DNA of 64,000 bases from Luteimonas cucumeris (GCF_007830035.1 NZ_VLKN01000001.1:186001-250000), one strand, 5' to 3'. Numbered from the stretch's first letter, positions 8,936 to 20,055 are shown. Numbers and translations: made by a program. The notes: generated by a model from the sequence alone, not told the origin.

Positions 8936-9547
8936 ATGCCGATGGCCAATCCCTTCGTCCGCGCCCAATACCTGCTCGCCGCCCACAACCACCGGCAACT
9001 GCCGCCGGATGGCGGCTTCGAAGTCGCCTTCGCCGGCCGCTCCAACGCCGGCAAGTCCAGCGCGCTGAACGCGCTGTGCCAGCAGAACGCGCTGGCGCGG
9101 GTGTCCAAGACTCCGGGGCGGACCCAGCAGCTGGTGTATTTCGCGCTGCCGCCGTACGAGGACCGCTTCCTCGTCGACCTGCCCGGCTACGGCTTCGCCA
9201 AGGTGCCCAAGGACCTGCAGGCGCACTGGCAGGCCTTCCTCGACGGCTGGTTCGGCAGCCGCGACGCGCTGAAGGGGCTGGTGGTGGTGATGGACATCCG
9301 CCATCCGCTCAAGGACTACGACCGGCAGATGATCGGCTACGCGGTGAATCGCGGCCTGCCCGCGCATGCGCTGCTGACCAAGGCCGACAAGCTCGGCCGC
9401 GGTGCGGCGGGCAACGTGCTGCAGGCGGTGCGCAAGGAATTGTCCGGCGCCTACGGCGATACCGTCAGCGTGCAGACGTTCTCTGGTGAATCGAAGCTGG
9501 GCGTGGACGAGGCGCGCGAAGTGGTCGCGCGCTGGCTGGAGCTCTGA
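8936..9547 (+). CDS. engB: Ribosome biogenesis GTPase EngB (YihA/YsxC)
   Basis: A 203-residue GTPase needed for 50S subunit assembly. The G motifs are in order: GRSNAGKSS near residue 31 (G1), TPGRTQ near 60 (G2), DLPGYG near 80 (G3), TKADK near 147 (G4) and TFSGESKLG near 178 (G5 region). Start codons ATG 8936 and ATG 8942 are two codons apart and neither has a strong Shine-Dalgarno. In-frame ATGs further upstream lie in the divergent c4 promoter region and have no homology. The 3' end is three bases from the convergent DUF2007 gene. Confidence 0.94.
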   Translation: MPMANPFVRAQYLLAAHNHRQLPPDGGFEVAFAGRSNAGKSSALNALCQQNALARVSKTPGRTQQLVYFALPPYEDRFLVDLPGYGFAKVPKDLQAHWQAFLDGWFGSRDALKGLVVVMDIRHPLKDYDRQMIGYAVNRGLPAHALLTKADKLGRGAAGNVLQAVRKELSGAYGDTVSVQTFSGESKLGVDEAREVVARWLEL

Positions 9548-9550
9548 CGA

Positions 9551-10390
9551 CTACAGCGTGCCGCTGCGTGTGATTTCCCCGCGGCGGTCATAGCTGCGGC
9601 GCGTGTCGAGGACGCCGTCGTGGTCGCTGTCGATCTCGCCGTCGACCGGAATGCCGTGCTTATAACGGATCTGTTTGCTGACGCGGCCTTGATCGTCGAG
9701 CCACTGCTCGCTGTAGAGCACGCCGGAGATCGCGTCGGACCGGTAGTCGACCCGGCCATCGCCATCGTCGTCGGACTCGCCGCTCTGCCATTGGCCATGC
9801 AGGTAGCGGCTGGTGCTTTCCATGCGACCGTCGAAGTCGTTGTCGGATTGCCCGCGGCTGGGGCTGCCGTTGCGGTCGTACCAGATGACCTCGTCGATGC
9901 GGCCATCATGGTTGCGGTCGTTCTCGTAACGTGCGAGCACGTTGCCGGAATAGAAGAAATGCTCCTCCGGCCTGCCATCGCCGTCGTAATCGAGCATGCT
10001 CACCGACGCGGACTGGCGCAGGCCGGCCCATGTCAATCCGCCGCCTACAGCCGCGCCGAGCAGGCCGACGGCGAGCACGCGTCCAAAGTTGCTCATGCCG
10101 GCAGCGGCTGGCCGTGCTTCAGCGCGCTCGTCCGCACTACCGGCCACGTCGTCATCGTCATCGTCGGCAAAGGCAGCGCTGCTGCTGTTCCACGCGTCGA
10201 TGATCGCGCGGGCACGTCGCACGTCTGCGGCATCCACGCACACCTGCATCATGCCGTTGACGGGAATGTCGCCGAGCCCGCCCTGCAGGTATTCGCCGCG
10301 TATGTAACTGGCGAGGCCTTCCTGCTCCAGCAGGTTCTTGACCAGGTACGCATCCGTCGAATGCGCGGCGTCGTAAACGGGAACCATCAT
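9551..10390 (-). CDS. DUF2007 membrane protein with EF-hand-like DxDxDG repeats
   Basis: A 279-residue protein in three parts. Residues 1-68 are a DUF2007 (putative signal-transducing) domain with the sequence [20 protein letters not shown] run of six Asp at 76-81 leads to one transmembrane helix at about 103-124. The C-terminal half carries about five calcium-loop-like motifs: [40 protein letters not shown] and [10 protein letters not shown]. If the N-terminus is cytoplasmic the repeats are periplasmic. I know of no assigned function. ATG 10390 starts directly at the DUF2007 domain. It is convergent with engB. Confidence 0.8.
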   Translation of the reverse strand: MMVPVYDAAHSTDAYLVKNLLEQEGLASYIRGEYLQGGLGDIPVNGMMQVCVDAADVRRARAIIDAWNSSSAAFADDDDDDVAGSADERAEARPAAAGMSNFGRVLAVGLLGAAVGGGLTWAGLRQSASVSMLDYDGDGRPEEHFFYSGNVLARYENDRNHDGRIDEVIWYDRNGSPSRGQSDNDFDGRMESTSRYLHGQWQSGESDDDGDGRVDYRSDAISGVLYSEQWLDDQGRVSKQIRYKHGIPVDGEIDSDHDGVLDTRRSYDRRGEITRSGTL

Positions 10391-10572
10391 GTCCTGCCAG
10401 TGAGATTGTCGCGGTTCGCGATTATTGCCCGTGCCGCCGATGTCACGCGCACCGGCAGAACACTGGCGCTTCACGCCAGCAACGCCGGGCACGAGGGCGC
10501 AGGGCTATAGTGCGCGGGTTGCGATCCGCGGCAGTGCCCGCATATCGCCCAACTCTTCTGCGAGCGGCCCGC

Positions 10573-11937
10573 ATGTCCAGCCCCAGCAACGCCAGCGACA
10601 GCCCCATCACCGGCAAGGCGCAGCTGGTCGACTACATCGCCTCCGGCGGCAGACCGAAAGAAGACTGGCGCATCGGTACCGAACACGAGAAGTTCGGTTT
10701 CCGCTTCGACGACCTGCGCCCGCCGACCTTCGATGGCGAGCGCGGCATCGAAGCCCTGCTGAAAGGCCTGACGCGTTTCGGCTGGCAAGCCGTCGACGAG
10801 CACGGCCGCACCATCGCGCTGCTCAAGGACGGCGCCTCGGTGACGCTGGAGCCGGCCGGCCAGCTGGAACTGTCCGGCGCGATGCTGGAGAACATCCATC
10901 AGACCTGCAGCGAAGTCGACGGGCACCTGAAGGAAGTCAAGACCGTCGCCGACGAGTTGCAGCTCGGTTTCCTCGGCATGGGCTTTCAGCCGAAGTGGCG
11001 GCGCGAGGACATGCCATGGATGCCGAAAGGCCGCTACAGGATCATGCGCGAGTACATGCCCAAGGTCGGCCAGCTCGGACTGGACATGATGACGCGCACC
11101 TGCACCGTGCAGGTCAACCTCGACTTCGCCGACGAAGCGGACATGGTGAAGAAGTTCCGCGTGTCGCTGGCGCTGCAGCCGATCGCCACCGCCTTGTTCG
11201 CCGATTCACCGTTCACCGAAGGCAAGCCCAACGGCTATCTGTCGTACCGCTCGCACATCTGGACCGACACCGACGCCGATCGCACCGGCATGCTCGACTT
11301 CGTGTTCGAGGACGGCTTCGGCTACGAGCGTTACGTCGACTACCTGCTCGACGTGCCGATGTACTTCAGTTACCGCAACGACGAATACGTCGACTTGTCC
11401 GGGCAGTCGTTCCGCCGCTTCATGGATGGCAAGCTGGCCGCGTTGCCCGGCGCCGTGCCGACGCTGCGCGACTGGTCCGACCACATGACCACAGCGTTTC
11501 CCGAGGTGCGCATGAAGAAGTTCCTGGAGATGCGCGGTGCCGACGGCGGTCCATGGAACCGGCTGTGCGCACTGCCCGCGTTCTGGGTGGGCCTGCTGTA
11601 CGACGATGCCGCGCTCGATGCCGCCTGGGACCTGGTCAGGGATTTCTCCATTGAAGAGCGCCACGCGCTGCGCGACGGCGTGCCCAGGCACGCCTTGAAA
11701 CTGCCGTTCCGCAACGGCACGGTGCGCGATCTTGCGCTTGCGGCGCTGAAGATTTCCGCCGCCGGGCTGCAGCGGCGCGCACGCCGCAACGGCAACGGCG
11801 CCGATGAAAGCATTTTCCTGGCACCGTTGATCGAATTCGCCGACGCCAACGAGACGCCGGCCGAGCGCAAGCTGGCGTTGTTCAATGGCGAATGGGGCGG
11901 CAGTGTCGATCCGGTGTTCCGCGAGTTCGCGTACTGA
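10573..11937 (+). CDS. gshA: Glutamate-cysteine ligase, plant/alpha-proteobacterial type
   Basis: A 454-residue cytosolic enzyme for the first step of glutathione synthesis, joining glutamate and cysteine with [12 protein letters not shown] near residue 36 and [10 protein letters not shown] near 180 are the characteristic GCS2 motifs, and [11 protein letters not shown] near 230 is conserved in the plant-type family. The length is normal for this type, which is distinct from the E. coli GshA family. ATG 10573 is chosen over an upstream in-frame start at 10510 because the family homology begins after a short variable N-terminus. Glutathione made here would serve frmA/fghA and the glutaredoxin fusion encoded further on. 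Confidence 0.93.
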   Translation: MSSPSNASDSPITGKAQLVDYIASGGRPKEDWRIGTEHEKFGFRFDDLRPPTFDGERGIEALLKGLTRFGWQAVDEHGRTIALLKDGASVTLEPAGQLELSGAMLENIHQTCSEVDGHLKEVKTVADELQLGFLGMGFQPKWRREDMPWMPKGRYRIMREYMPKVGQLGLDMMTRTCTVQVNLDFADEADMVKKFRVSLALQPIATALFADSPFTEGKPNGYLSYRSHIWTDTDADRTGMLDFVFEDGFGYERYVDYLLDVPMYFSYRNDEYVDLSGQSFRRFMDGKLAALPGAVPTLRDWSDHMTTAFPEVRMKKFLEMRGADGGPWNRLCALPAFWVGLLYDDAALDAAWDLVRDFSIEERHALRDGVPRHALKLPFRNGTVRDLALAALKISAAGLQRRARRNGNGADESIFLAPLIEFADANETPAERKLALFNGEWGGSVDPVFREFAY

Positions 11938-11967
11938 AAGTGGTTCCAGGGCACAAGGCGACGTACC

Positions 11968-11998
11968 GTTTCTGTTGAAACAGTCCTTTGTTTTTTCT
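11968..11998 (+). terminator. Possible weak intrinsic terminator after gshA
   Basis: GTTTC and GAAAC at 11968-11972 and 11977-11981 form a five-pair stem around TGTT. A T-rich stretch with GTTTTTTC follows. The stem is short and AT-rich, so termination may be inefficient. Confidence 0.35.
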
Positions 11999-12057
11999 TG
12001 TTTCACCCGTGTCAAAAAAGCGCTCTCGCGCCTCCCCGGCTCGTGTAGTCTTGGGCC

Positions 12058-14778
12058 ATGAATGCTCTGAACGGGGCTTCGGGCCCGCTACGCGAAATCG
12101 AATTCTCCGAGACCGACGCACTGCTGCGCGATGACGTGCGCCGGCTCGGCGCGATGGTCGGCGACATGCTCGCCGAACAGGTGTCGCCGGCCCTGCTCGA
12201 GCAGGTCGAATCGGTACGGCGAATGGCCATCGCCCGGCGCGAGAACGGCGAGCCCATCGATGCCCTGGCGCAGCGATTGGCGCAGGTGCCGCTGCAGGAT
12301 GCCGATGCGCTGGTACGCGCCTTCGCCGCCTATTTCGGCGCGACCAACCTGGCCGAACGCGTGCACCGCATCCGCCGCCGCCGCGACCACCAGCGCGCCG
12401 GCGATGCGCCGCAGCCTGGCGGACTGGAAGCGGTGTTGCGCGAACTGCGCGATGGTGGCGTATCGTTCGAGGAATTCGCCGCGTTCCTGCCGCGGCTGTG
12501 GGTGCAGCCGGTATTCACCGCGCATCCGACCGAAGTCGTGCGCCGCGCCCTGCTGGAGAAGGAGCATTCGATCGTCGAACGGCTGATCGCCGACATCGAC
12601 CGCGAGCGCACGCCGCCGGAGCGTCGCGCCGACCAGGCGCGGATCCGGCTGGCGCTGACGTCCGCCTGGCAGACCTCCGAGGCGCCGCCGGAAAAGCCGA
12701 CCGTCATCGATGAGGTCGAGCACGTCGGTTTCTATCTCGCGCACGTGCTGTTCCGCGCCCTGCCGGTGTATTACGAGGCCTTTGCCGACGCCGTGGAAAC
12801 GGTCTACGGGCAGCGCATCGAACTGCCGCAGGTGCTGCGTTTCGGCACATGGGTGGGCGGCGACATGGATGGCAATCCCAATGTCGGTGCCGACACGATC
12901 CGCGCCGCACTGGACGCGCAACGACTGCAGGCGCTGGCGCAGTATCGCGCCGACCTGCGCGCGCTGGCCAGCGTGCTGACCCAGTCGCTGAGCCGTGTCG
13001 GCGTCGACGACGCGATCTTCGCCCGCATCGACGAATACGGCCGGCAACTGCCCAAGGCCGTCGCCGGATTCAAGCCGCGTCTGGCCGACATGCCGTACCG
13101 GCACCTGCTCGACCTGATGGGCGCGAAGCTGACGGCCACCGGTGCGCGACGCGAACACGGCTATGCCGACGCGGAAGCCTTCATCGCCGACCTGGAACTG
13201 ATCGATGCCAGCCTGGTGGCACACCGCGGCGAGCATGCCGGCCGTTTCGCGCTGCAGCGCGTGTTGTGGCGCGCACGTACGTTCGGCTTCCACCTGGCCG
13301 CGCTCGATCTGCGCCAGGATTCGGCGGTGCACGAAGAGGCATTGGGCCTGCTGACCGGCGACGCGGAATGGGCGTCGCTGCCGCTGGCCACGCGGGTCGC
13401 GCGGCTGCACGAGCTGATCGTTGCGCCTGCCTTGCCAGCCATGCCGGCGGATGGCGTCGCCCGCTCCACGCTCGACGTGTTCGGTGCGGTGCAGGACGTG
13501 CGGCGCACGCAGGGCGCGCACGCGATCGGCCTGTACATCATCAGCATGAGCCGCAGTGCCGCCGATGCATTGGCGGTGCTGGCCCTGGCGCGCATCGCCG
13601 GCTGCGTCGAGGCGGATGCGGTGCCGCTGGATGTCGCGCCGCTGTTCGAAACCGTCGCCGACCTGGAAGCGGCGCCCGCCGTCATGCGCGCGCTGTTCGA
13701 GGATCCGGTCTATCGCCGTCATCTGGCTGCGCGCGGTAATCGCCAGACGGTGATGCTCGGTTATTCCGACAGCGCAAAGGACGGTGGCCTGCTCGCCTCG
13801 CGCTGGGCGCTGCAGCGCGCGCAGGTCGAGTTGCGCGCATTGGCGGAGCAGGCGGGCGTGCGGCTGGTGTTCTTCCATGGGCGCGGTGGATCGGTCAGCC
13901 GCGGCGGCGGCAAGACCGAACGCGCGATCAATGCCGCGCCGCGCGGCACGGTGGATGGCCACCTGCGCGCGACCGAGCAGGGCGAGGTGATCCATCGCAA
14001 GTACGGCATCCGCGCCTTGGCGCTGCGCAACCTGGAGCAGACCACCGGCGCGGTGCTGCGCGCCAGCCTGCGACCGCGCAAGCCCGATTCGCGCGAACCT
14101 GCGTGGCGCGAGGCCGCCGCCGAACTCGCTGCAGTGTCGCGCGCGCATTACCGTGCGCTGGTGCATGAGCGCGACGATTTCAGCGACTATTTCCGCGCGG
14201 CCACGCCGATCGACGTGATCGAGCGTTTGCACATCGGTTCGCGTCCGTCGCGTCGTCGCGACGGCGGCATCCGCAACCTGCGCGCGATCCCGTGGGTGTT
14301 CGCGTGGTCGCAGAACCGTTCCGGACTGACCGCGTGGTATGGCGTCGGCCAGGCGCTGGCGCAGGGCATCGATCGTTACGGACTGGCGGCGATGGCGGAA
14401 ATGACGCGCGACTGGCCGTTCTTCCAGACCATGCTCGACGATGTCGAGATGACGCTGGCCAAGTCCGACCTGGACATCTTCGAACGCTATTCGCAGTTGT
14501 CCGATGCGCATGCGGTGTTCTATCCGGACATCGCCGCGGAGTTCGAGCGCACGCGCGGCGCCATCCGCGCGATCCGCGGCGAGCAGGACCTGCTGAGCCA
14601 CGACCCGCGGCTGCGGTTGTCGATCCGGCTGCGCAATCCCTATGTCGATCCGATCAGCCTGCTGCAGGTGGAACTGCTGCGGCGCTGGCGCGCCTCCGAC
14701 CGTAGCGACGAGGACGTGCTGCGCGCCCTGCTGATCACGGTGAACGGCATCGCCGCCGGCATCCAGAACACAGGTTGA
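12058..14778 (+). CDS. ppc: Phosphoenolpyruvate carboxylase
   Basis: A 906-residue cytosolic enzyme that carboxylates phosphoenolpyruvate to oxaloacetate, refilling the TCA cycle. VFTAHPTEV near residue 155 contains the catalytic His, GYSDSAKDGG near 567 and FFHGRGGSVSRGGG near 605 are the second signature and glycine loop, and AIPWVFAWSQ near 743 is conserved. The C-terminus NGIAAGIQNTG is the family's active-site end, so the gene is full length. ATG 12058 is the first plausible start. It is followed by a REP-like hairpin and the convergent TPR gene. Confidence 0.95.
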   Translation: MNALNGASGPLREIEFSETDALLRDDVRRLGAMVGDMLAEQVSPALLEQVESVRRMAIARRENGEPIDALAQRLAQVPLQDADALVRAFAAYFGATNLAERVHRIRRRRDHQRAGDAPQPGGLEAVLRELRDGGVSFEEFAAFLPRLWVQPVFTAHPTEVVRRALLEKEHSIVERLIADIDRERTPPERRADQARIRLALTSAWQTSEAPPEKPTVIDEVEHVGFYLAHVLFRALPVYYEAFADAVETVYGQRIELPQVLRFGTWVGGDMDGNPNVGADTIRAALDAQRLQALAQYRADLRALASVLTQSLSRVGVDDAIFARIDEYGRQLPKAVAGFKPRLADMPYRHLLDLMGAKLTATGARREHGYADAEAFIADLELIDASLVAHRGEHAGRFALQRVLWRARTFGFHLAALDLRQDSAVHEEALGLLTGDAEWASLPLATRVARLHELIVAPALPAMPADGVARSTLDVFGAVQDVRRTQGAHAIGLYIISMSRSAADALAVLALARIAGCVEADAVPLDVAPLFETVADLEAAPAVMRALFEDPVYRRHLAARGNRQTVMLGYSDSAKDGGLLASRWALQRAQVELRALAEQAGVRLVFFHGRGGSVSRGGGKTERAINAAPRGTVDGHLRATEQGEVIHRKYGIRALALRNLEQTTGAVLRASLRPRKPDSREPAWREAAAELAAVSRAHYRALVHERDDFSDYFRAATPIDVIERLHIGSRPSRRRDGGIRNLRAIPWVFAWSQNRSGLTAWYGVGQALAQGIDRYGLAAMAEMTRDWPFFQTMLDDVEMTLAKSDLDIFERYSQLSDAHAVFYPDIAAEFERTRGAIRAIRGEQDLLSHDPRLRLSIRLRNPYVDPISLLQVELLRRWRASDRSDEDVLRALLITVNGIAAGIQNTG

Positions 14779-14790
14779 TGTTCTGCTCTT

Positions 14791-14867
14791 GTGGGAGCAG
14801 CTTCCAGCCGCGAGCTCTTCGAGTCGCGACGATCCTGCAAAAGCTCGCGGCTGGAAGCCGCTCCCAC
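14791..14867. repeat. REP-like inverted repeat (GTGGGAGC...GCCGCGAGCT type)
   Basis: The 26-base arms at 14791-14816 and 14842-14867 are reverse complements with one mismatch, around a 25-base spacer. Each arm contains GTGGGAGC(A/G)GCTTCCAGCC. This matches, from memory, a widespread Pseudomonas/Xanthomonas REP family. It sits between the convergent ends of ppc and the TPR gene and may act as a two-way transcription barrier. This family differs from the two REP families at 52-61 kb. Confidence 0.85.
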
Positions 14868-14905
14868 GAGTCGCTGTCGCGATCAGTAGCTTGGCAACTT
14901 CGTTT

Positions 14906-16555
14906 TCAAAGCCGCGAAGCGGTCAACGGCGTATCCGACCACTGCCACGCGTCCTGGTAGCGGCGCTCGGTCTGCCGCGCTGTCTTCGGATTGCCCAGCT
15001 TGCGCTGCGCCTTCGCCAGGCCGTACAGCGACCAGCCGTTCTTCGGATAGGTCGACAGGTCCTGCGCGTAGATCCGCGCGGCTTCGCGCGGTTGTCCGGC
15101 ATCGAGCAGCGCCGCCCCCAGGTAATGACGAACCGGCAGCGGCCAGTCGGACGGTTCGTTATAGGCGAGGGCATCTTCGGCCTTTGCCGCATCGCGCAGG
15201 CGTGCGATCCCGGTCTTGCGCTGGCCCTTGGCGAGCGCCAGTTCGCCCTGCAGCATCGGCACCGCGACCGCCAGCACCTGGCCGGCATGGTTGATCGCGC
15301 CGACCACCACGTCCTTCATCGCCGGATCGGCGGCAATTCCCTGCAGCGCCTCCAGTTCCACCTGCGCTTTCTGCTTTTCGCCGCCGCGCACGAACGCCAT
15401 GCCGCGGGAGAAATGCCAGATGGCGCGCGGATAGGGCAGGTCGGCCGGTGGTGCCGTCTGCGCCAGGATCTGCGGCCACTGCCCGAAACGCACCTGGGTC
15501 AACAGCGGCATCACCAGGTACTGCTGCATGAAAGTGAGTGACTCCAGCTGCTTGGGGTCGGCGCGCTGCGCGGTTTGTTGCGCCGCATTGAGCGCCAGTT
15601 CGCGCGAGCCGTGCAGGCCGGCGCTCATCGTCGCGAAATGCCAGTTGTGCGGCACGTAGCCCAAGGGATAGATGCCGTTGCTGCCGCCGCATACGGCCAG
15701 GAACGCGGCGTCCGCGGTGCTGGCCGCGAAATTGGTCAGCGTGGCATCGTGGTAACGGCCGGTGCGGATGTAGATGTGCGCCGGCATGTGCACCAGATGC
15801 CCGGAGCCCGGCGCGAGTCCGGCGAGGGCGTCGGCGTAGGGCTCGGCACGCTGCGGCGTGCGCGAGGCTTCGACCGCGTGGATGTAATAGTGGATCGCGC
15901 CGAGGTGTCGCGGATTGCGCTTGAGAACGCCTTCGAGCGTGGCAACGATCTCGCGCGTGCGTCCCACCGGTTTGCCGCCCTTGTCCCAGTACGCCCAGGG
16001 CGACAGGTCCATCAGTGCTTCCGCATACAGCGCGGCGACATCGTCGTCGTCCGGAAAACGCCGCGCCACGTCGGCCATCGCTTCGGCATAGGCCTCGTCC
16101 AGTGGCTTGCGGTCGGTCGGCGGCGATTCCGAATAGCGCTTGGCCAGCGCTTCGATCAGGGCACGATCGGCCGGACGCGCGGCGTCGGCCAGCAGCAGCG
16201 CTTCGGCACTCAGCCGCGCCGCCGGCACGACCGCGTCGGCGGGCATCGGCATGTTGATGTTCGGCCCCAGCACCAGCGCCTGGCCCCACAGGCAGATCGC
16301 GCAATCCGGATCGAGCCGTGCGGCTTCCGCGAACGCGCGGCCCGCCGCTTCGTGGTTGAAGCCATACGCCAGGCGCAGGCCCTGGTCGAAATAGCGTTGC
16401 GCCGCCGGAACCTTGCTGCCGATGTCGCGGTGCAGGTCGCCGAAGTCCTCGAACAGCGCCGGCGCGGGCGTCGACGCCGATTCGCGGGACTCGGGGGCCT
16501 TGCACGTGGCCAGCGACAGCATCAGTGACACTGCGATCAATAGCGCGCGGATCAT
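14906..16555 (-). CDS. Tetratricopeptide-repeat lipoprotein of unknown function
   Basis: A 549-residue protein with a signal sequence whose lipobox is SLATC (Cys near residue 18). The rest is helical with TPR-like repeats, for example HEAAGRAFAEAARLDPDCAICLWGQAL near residue 75 and YLGAALLDAGQPREAARIYAQDL near 490. HYYIHAVEASRTPQRAEPYADAL and HMPAHIYIRTGRYHDA in the centre are conserved in a bacterial family I know only as TPR proteins. It probably works as a periplasmic scaffold. ATG 16555 gives the lipoprotein signal. It is divergent from frmA with 127 bases between. Confidence 0.75.
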   Translation of the reverse strand: MIRALLIAVSLMLSLATCKAPESRESASTPAPALFEDFGDLHRDIGSKVPAAQRYFDQGLRLAYGFNHEAAGRAFAEAARLDPDCAICLWGQALVLGPNINMPMPADAVVPAARLSAEALLLADAARPADRALIEALAKRYSESPPTDRKPLDEAYAEAMADVARRFPDDDDVAALYAEALMDLSPWAYWDKGGKPVGRTREIVATLEGVLKRNPRHLGAIHYYIHAVEASRTPQRAEPYADALAGLAPGSGHLVHMPAHIYIRTGRYHDATLTNFAASTADAAFLAVCGGSNGIYPLGYVPHNWHFATMSAGLHGSRELALNAAQQTAQRADPKQLESLTFMQQYLVMPLLTQVRFGQWPQILAQTAPPADLPYPRAIWHFSRGMAFVRGGEKQKAQVELEALQGIAADPAMKDVVVGAINHAGQVLAVAVPMLQGELALAKGQRKTGIARLRDAAKAEDALAYNEPSDWPLPVRHYLGAALLDAGQPREAARIYAQDLSTYPKNGWSLYGLAKAQRKLGNPKTARQTERRYQDAWQWSDTPLTASRL

Positions 16556-16625
16556 GTCGACCTCTCGTACGGGCGATGGCCCTGCGTCAGCAACAACGTC
16601 AGGCGTGGCCGCCGGCGGACAGGCA

Positions 16626-16657
16626 TTGACGCAAGTTGAAGGCACCGCGTCCATAAT
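16626..16657 (+). promoter_or_regulatory. Possible sigma-70-type promoter for frmA
   Basis: TTGACG at 16626-16631 and CATAAT at 16652-16657 resemble -35 and -10 boxes, but the 20-base spacer is longer than optimal. GGAGA at 16673-16677 is the ribosome-binding site before ATG 16683. No FrmR-type repressor gene is nearby. Confidence 0.3.
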
Positions 16658-16667
16658 TGCGGCCTGA

Positions 16668-17792
<1,125 letters not shown>

Positions 17793-17851
17793 GAATTCGT
17801 GATTCGTAGAGGCGAATTGTGCCCGTACCCCCGCTACCCACTACCCGCGCG

Positions 17852-18679
17852 ATGGAACTGATCGAACAACACACCTGCTTTGGCGGTCGCCAGGAAGTCT
17901 GGAGGCACCGGTCCGGCGTACTCGACTGCGAGATGCGATTCGCCGTCTATCTGCCGCCGCAGGCGCGGCAGCGCAGGTTGCCGGTGCTGTACTGGTTGTC
18001 GGGACTGACCTGCAGCGAGCAGAACTTCATCACCAAGGCCGGTGCGCAGCGCCATGCCGCCGAGCATGGCGTGATTCTGGTCGCGCCGGATACGAGTCCG
18101 CGCGGCGACGGCGTGGCCAACGACGAGGCCTACGACCTCGGCCAGGGCGCGGGTTTCTACGTCAATGCGACGCAGGCGCCATGGTCGTCGCACTTCCGCA
18201 TGTACGACTACGTGGTCGATGAACTGCCACGCCTGGTCGAAGCGCATTTCCCGGCCGACGACCGGCGCTCGATCAGCGGACATTCGATGGGCGGCCATGG
18301 CGCGCTGGTCGTCGCGCTGCGGAATCCCGGACGCTACCGCAGCGCCTCGGCGTTTTCGCCGATCGTGGCGCCGTCGCAGGTGGCGTGGGGCGAGAAGGCG
18401 TTTGCGGCCTATCTCGGCGACGATCGCGAGGCCTGGAAGGCCTACGATGCGGTCGAGCTGCTACGCACGGCGCCTGAAAAGCTGCCCTTGCTGGTCGACC
18501 AGGGCGATGCCGACGAGTTCCTCGAATCGCAGCTCCGGCCGGAGCTGCTGCGTGCCGCCGCCGAAGTCGCGGGCCATCCGCTGCAGCTGCGGATGCAACC
18601 CGGCTACGACCACAGCTACTACTTCATCGGCAGTTTCATCGGCGAGCACATCGCGCATCACGCGGCTGCCTTGCGGTAG
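17852..18679 (+). CDS. fghA: S-formylglutathione hydrolase
   Basis: A 275-residue esterase-D family serine hydrolase that splits S-formylglutathione to formate and glutathione. The nucleophile motif is GHSMGGHGA with Ser145, and the catalytic Asp and His lie in DQGDADEFL and GYDHSYYF. LSGLTCSEQNFITKAGAQ near residue 52 is a family hallmark. I start at ATG 17852 (MELIEQHTCFGG), where family homology begins; a GTG at 17819 would add 11 residues. It forms an operon with frmA. Together they detoxify formaldehyde. Confidence 0.93.
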   Translation: MELIEQHTCFGGRQEVWRHRSGVLDCEMRFAVYLPPQARQRRLPVLYWLSGLTCSEQNFITKAGAQRHAAEHGVILVAPDTSPRGDGVANDEAYDLGQGAGFYVNATQAPWSSHFRMYDYVVDELPRLVEAHFPADDRRSISGHSMGGHGALVVALRNPGRYRSASAFSPIVAPSQVAWGEKAFAAYLGDDREAWKAYDAVELLRTAPEKLPLLVDQGDADEFLESQLRPELLRAAAEVAGHPLQLRMQPGYDHSYYFIGSFIGEHIAHHAAALR

Positions 18680-18701
18680 TCGCGGTTGATGCTCCTCAGG
18701 G

Positions 18702-19043
18702 CTACGCCGCTGAAACGTCGCGCAGTTCCCAGGCGCTACCGGCGAGCAGGCGCAGCCGGTGCTTGAACACCGCGCCGGGAATCGACGTGGTCGCGATCAG
18801 GTCGATGTGCAGGTCGTCCTGCTTGCCGATCACGGTAGCGGCCGGATCGGTGGCGCCGAGTGCGGCGTCGACATTGTCGGGATCGTCCTGCGTGGCACGC
18901 CAGCGTTCGAACAGTCCGTCGCTGCGCAGGGCGTCCTGCAGTTCCTGGGCGAAGCCCTCGGCGCCGTGCGAGGTGAACGACAGCGGCGTGCCGCCGCGTG
19001 CCTTCTGCGGGTCGGGCAGGCTGATGTAGTAGCGGGTGGCCAT
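18702..19043 (-). CDS. Small conserved hypothetical protein
   Basis: A 113-residue soluble protein beginning MATRYYISLPDPQKARGG. It has no signal peptide or transmembrane segment, and no motif I recognise. The spacing of acidic and hydrophobic residues looks like a normal globular protein and codon use resembles the neighbours. I believe similar proteins occur in Xanthomonadaceae. It is convergent with fghA and lies 70 bases after a degV-like gene on the same strand. Confidence 0.7.
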   Translation of the reverse strand: MATRYYISLPDPQKARGGTPLSFTSHGAEGFAQELQDALRSDGLFERWRATQDDPDNVDAALGATDPAATVIGKQDDLHIDLIATTSIPGAVFKHRLRLLAGSAWELRDVSAA

Positions 19044-19113
19044 GCGGCGTCTCGAAAGGGGATGCTGCCAATCTAGCGCGCCTGCGTTAGCGCGGCGTCA
19101 TCGCGGCGGACCG

Positions 19114-20055
19114 TCATTCGAAACGATGCGGCTCCGCGGCGAACCCGACCACCACCGCGCCCTTGCCGACGTTGACCATGCCGGTCAGGCTCATCACGCT
19201 CTCGAACACCTCGACGTTCTGCTCGGCACAGATCTCGCGCAGCTGCGTGTAACCGGGCAGGGCCCGCATCTCGTCGAGTTCGCCGCCGTAGCACAGCGTC
19301 AGCGTCGGGGTCATCAACCCGGCGCGCACGCGGGCGCCTGCGAACTCGAACATCTTCTGCGCCGCCGGCTCGAAGCCCTTGATCTTGGCGACCGGGCCGG
19401 TATCGCCGCGATAGCCGTGCAGCACCGGCTTGATGTCCAGCGCGGTGCCCAGCGCCGCGCTGAAAAGGCTGACGCTGCGGTCGCCCTTCATCCGCGCGCG
19501 GGTGCGGATGTAGTACAGGTCGCGCGGAATCAGGTAACCGTGGGTATGCATCGCCAGGTGTTCCAGGCGCGCGCGGATCTTGGCCGCGCCTTCGCCGGCC
19601 GCGCGCAGGCGTACCGCTTCGACCGGCAGGATGCCTTGCGCGCTGAACAGGTTCTGGGTGTCGACCACGCGTAGCGCGAACGGCGTGGCATTGCCGGCGG
19701 CGGCGCGGATCGCGCGGTATTCGTTGAGGATGGCGAAGCTGGCCTGCTGCGCGTTCTCGTAGATCGGGCTGCGCGTGCGGGTGATGGTCATGCAGAACAC
19801 GTAGTCGTAATCGATGATCAGGCGCTGCAGGAACAGGTCGCGGATCTGTTCGACGGTGAACGGCAGGGTTTCGGCATTGGCGCCACGCTCTGCGACATGC
19901 GAACGCAGGAAATCCAGGGTGACGCGCGGATCGCGGTAATCAATCTGTTCGGCATCGTCGATGCGCACCGTGATCGGCAGGATCGCGATGTCGTGGCTGT
20001 CGAGGAAACTCTTGGGCAGATCGCAGGCCGAGTCGACGACGAGTCCGATACGCAT
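19114..20055 (-). CDS. DegV family (fatty-acid-binding-like) protein
   Basis: A 313-residue protein opening MRIGLVVDSACDLPKSFL, the DegV N-terminal signature (VVDSxxDLP). EQIDYRDPRV near residue 52 and TPTLTLCYGGELDEM in the C-terminal half also fit. In Firmicutes such proteins (FakB) bind fatty acids for a kinase partner. No FakA-like kinase is visible here and the role in proteobacteria is not settled. ATG 20055 is chosen over upstream in-frame codons, which overlap the isomerase gene. It lies 76 bases after that gene on the same strand. Confidence 0.87.
   Translation of the reverse strand: MRIGLVVDSACDLPKSFLDSHDIAILPITVRIDDAEQIDYRDPRVTLDFLRSHVAERGANAETLPFTVEQIRDLFLQRLIIDYDYVFCMTITRTRSPIYENAQQASFAILNEYRAIRAAAGNATPFALRVVDTQNLFSAQGILPVEAVRLRAAGEGAAKIRARLEHLAMHTHGYLIPRDLYYIRTRARMKGDRSVSLFSAALGTALDIKPVLHGYRGDTGPVAKIKGFEPAAQKMFEFAGARVRAGLMTPTLTLCYGGELDEMRALPGYTQLREICAEQNVEVFESVMSLTGMVNVGKGAVVVGFAAEPHRFE

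Noticed and set aside
12088-14601. Open frame of 837 codons opposite ppc
   Set aside because: It is antisense to a fully conserved enzyme. Long antisense frames are frequent in GC-rich genes with strong third-position bias. No start signal and no recognisable domain.
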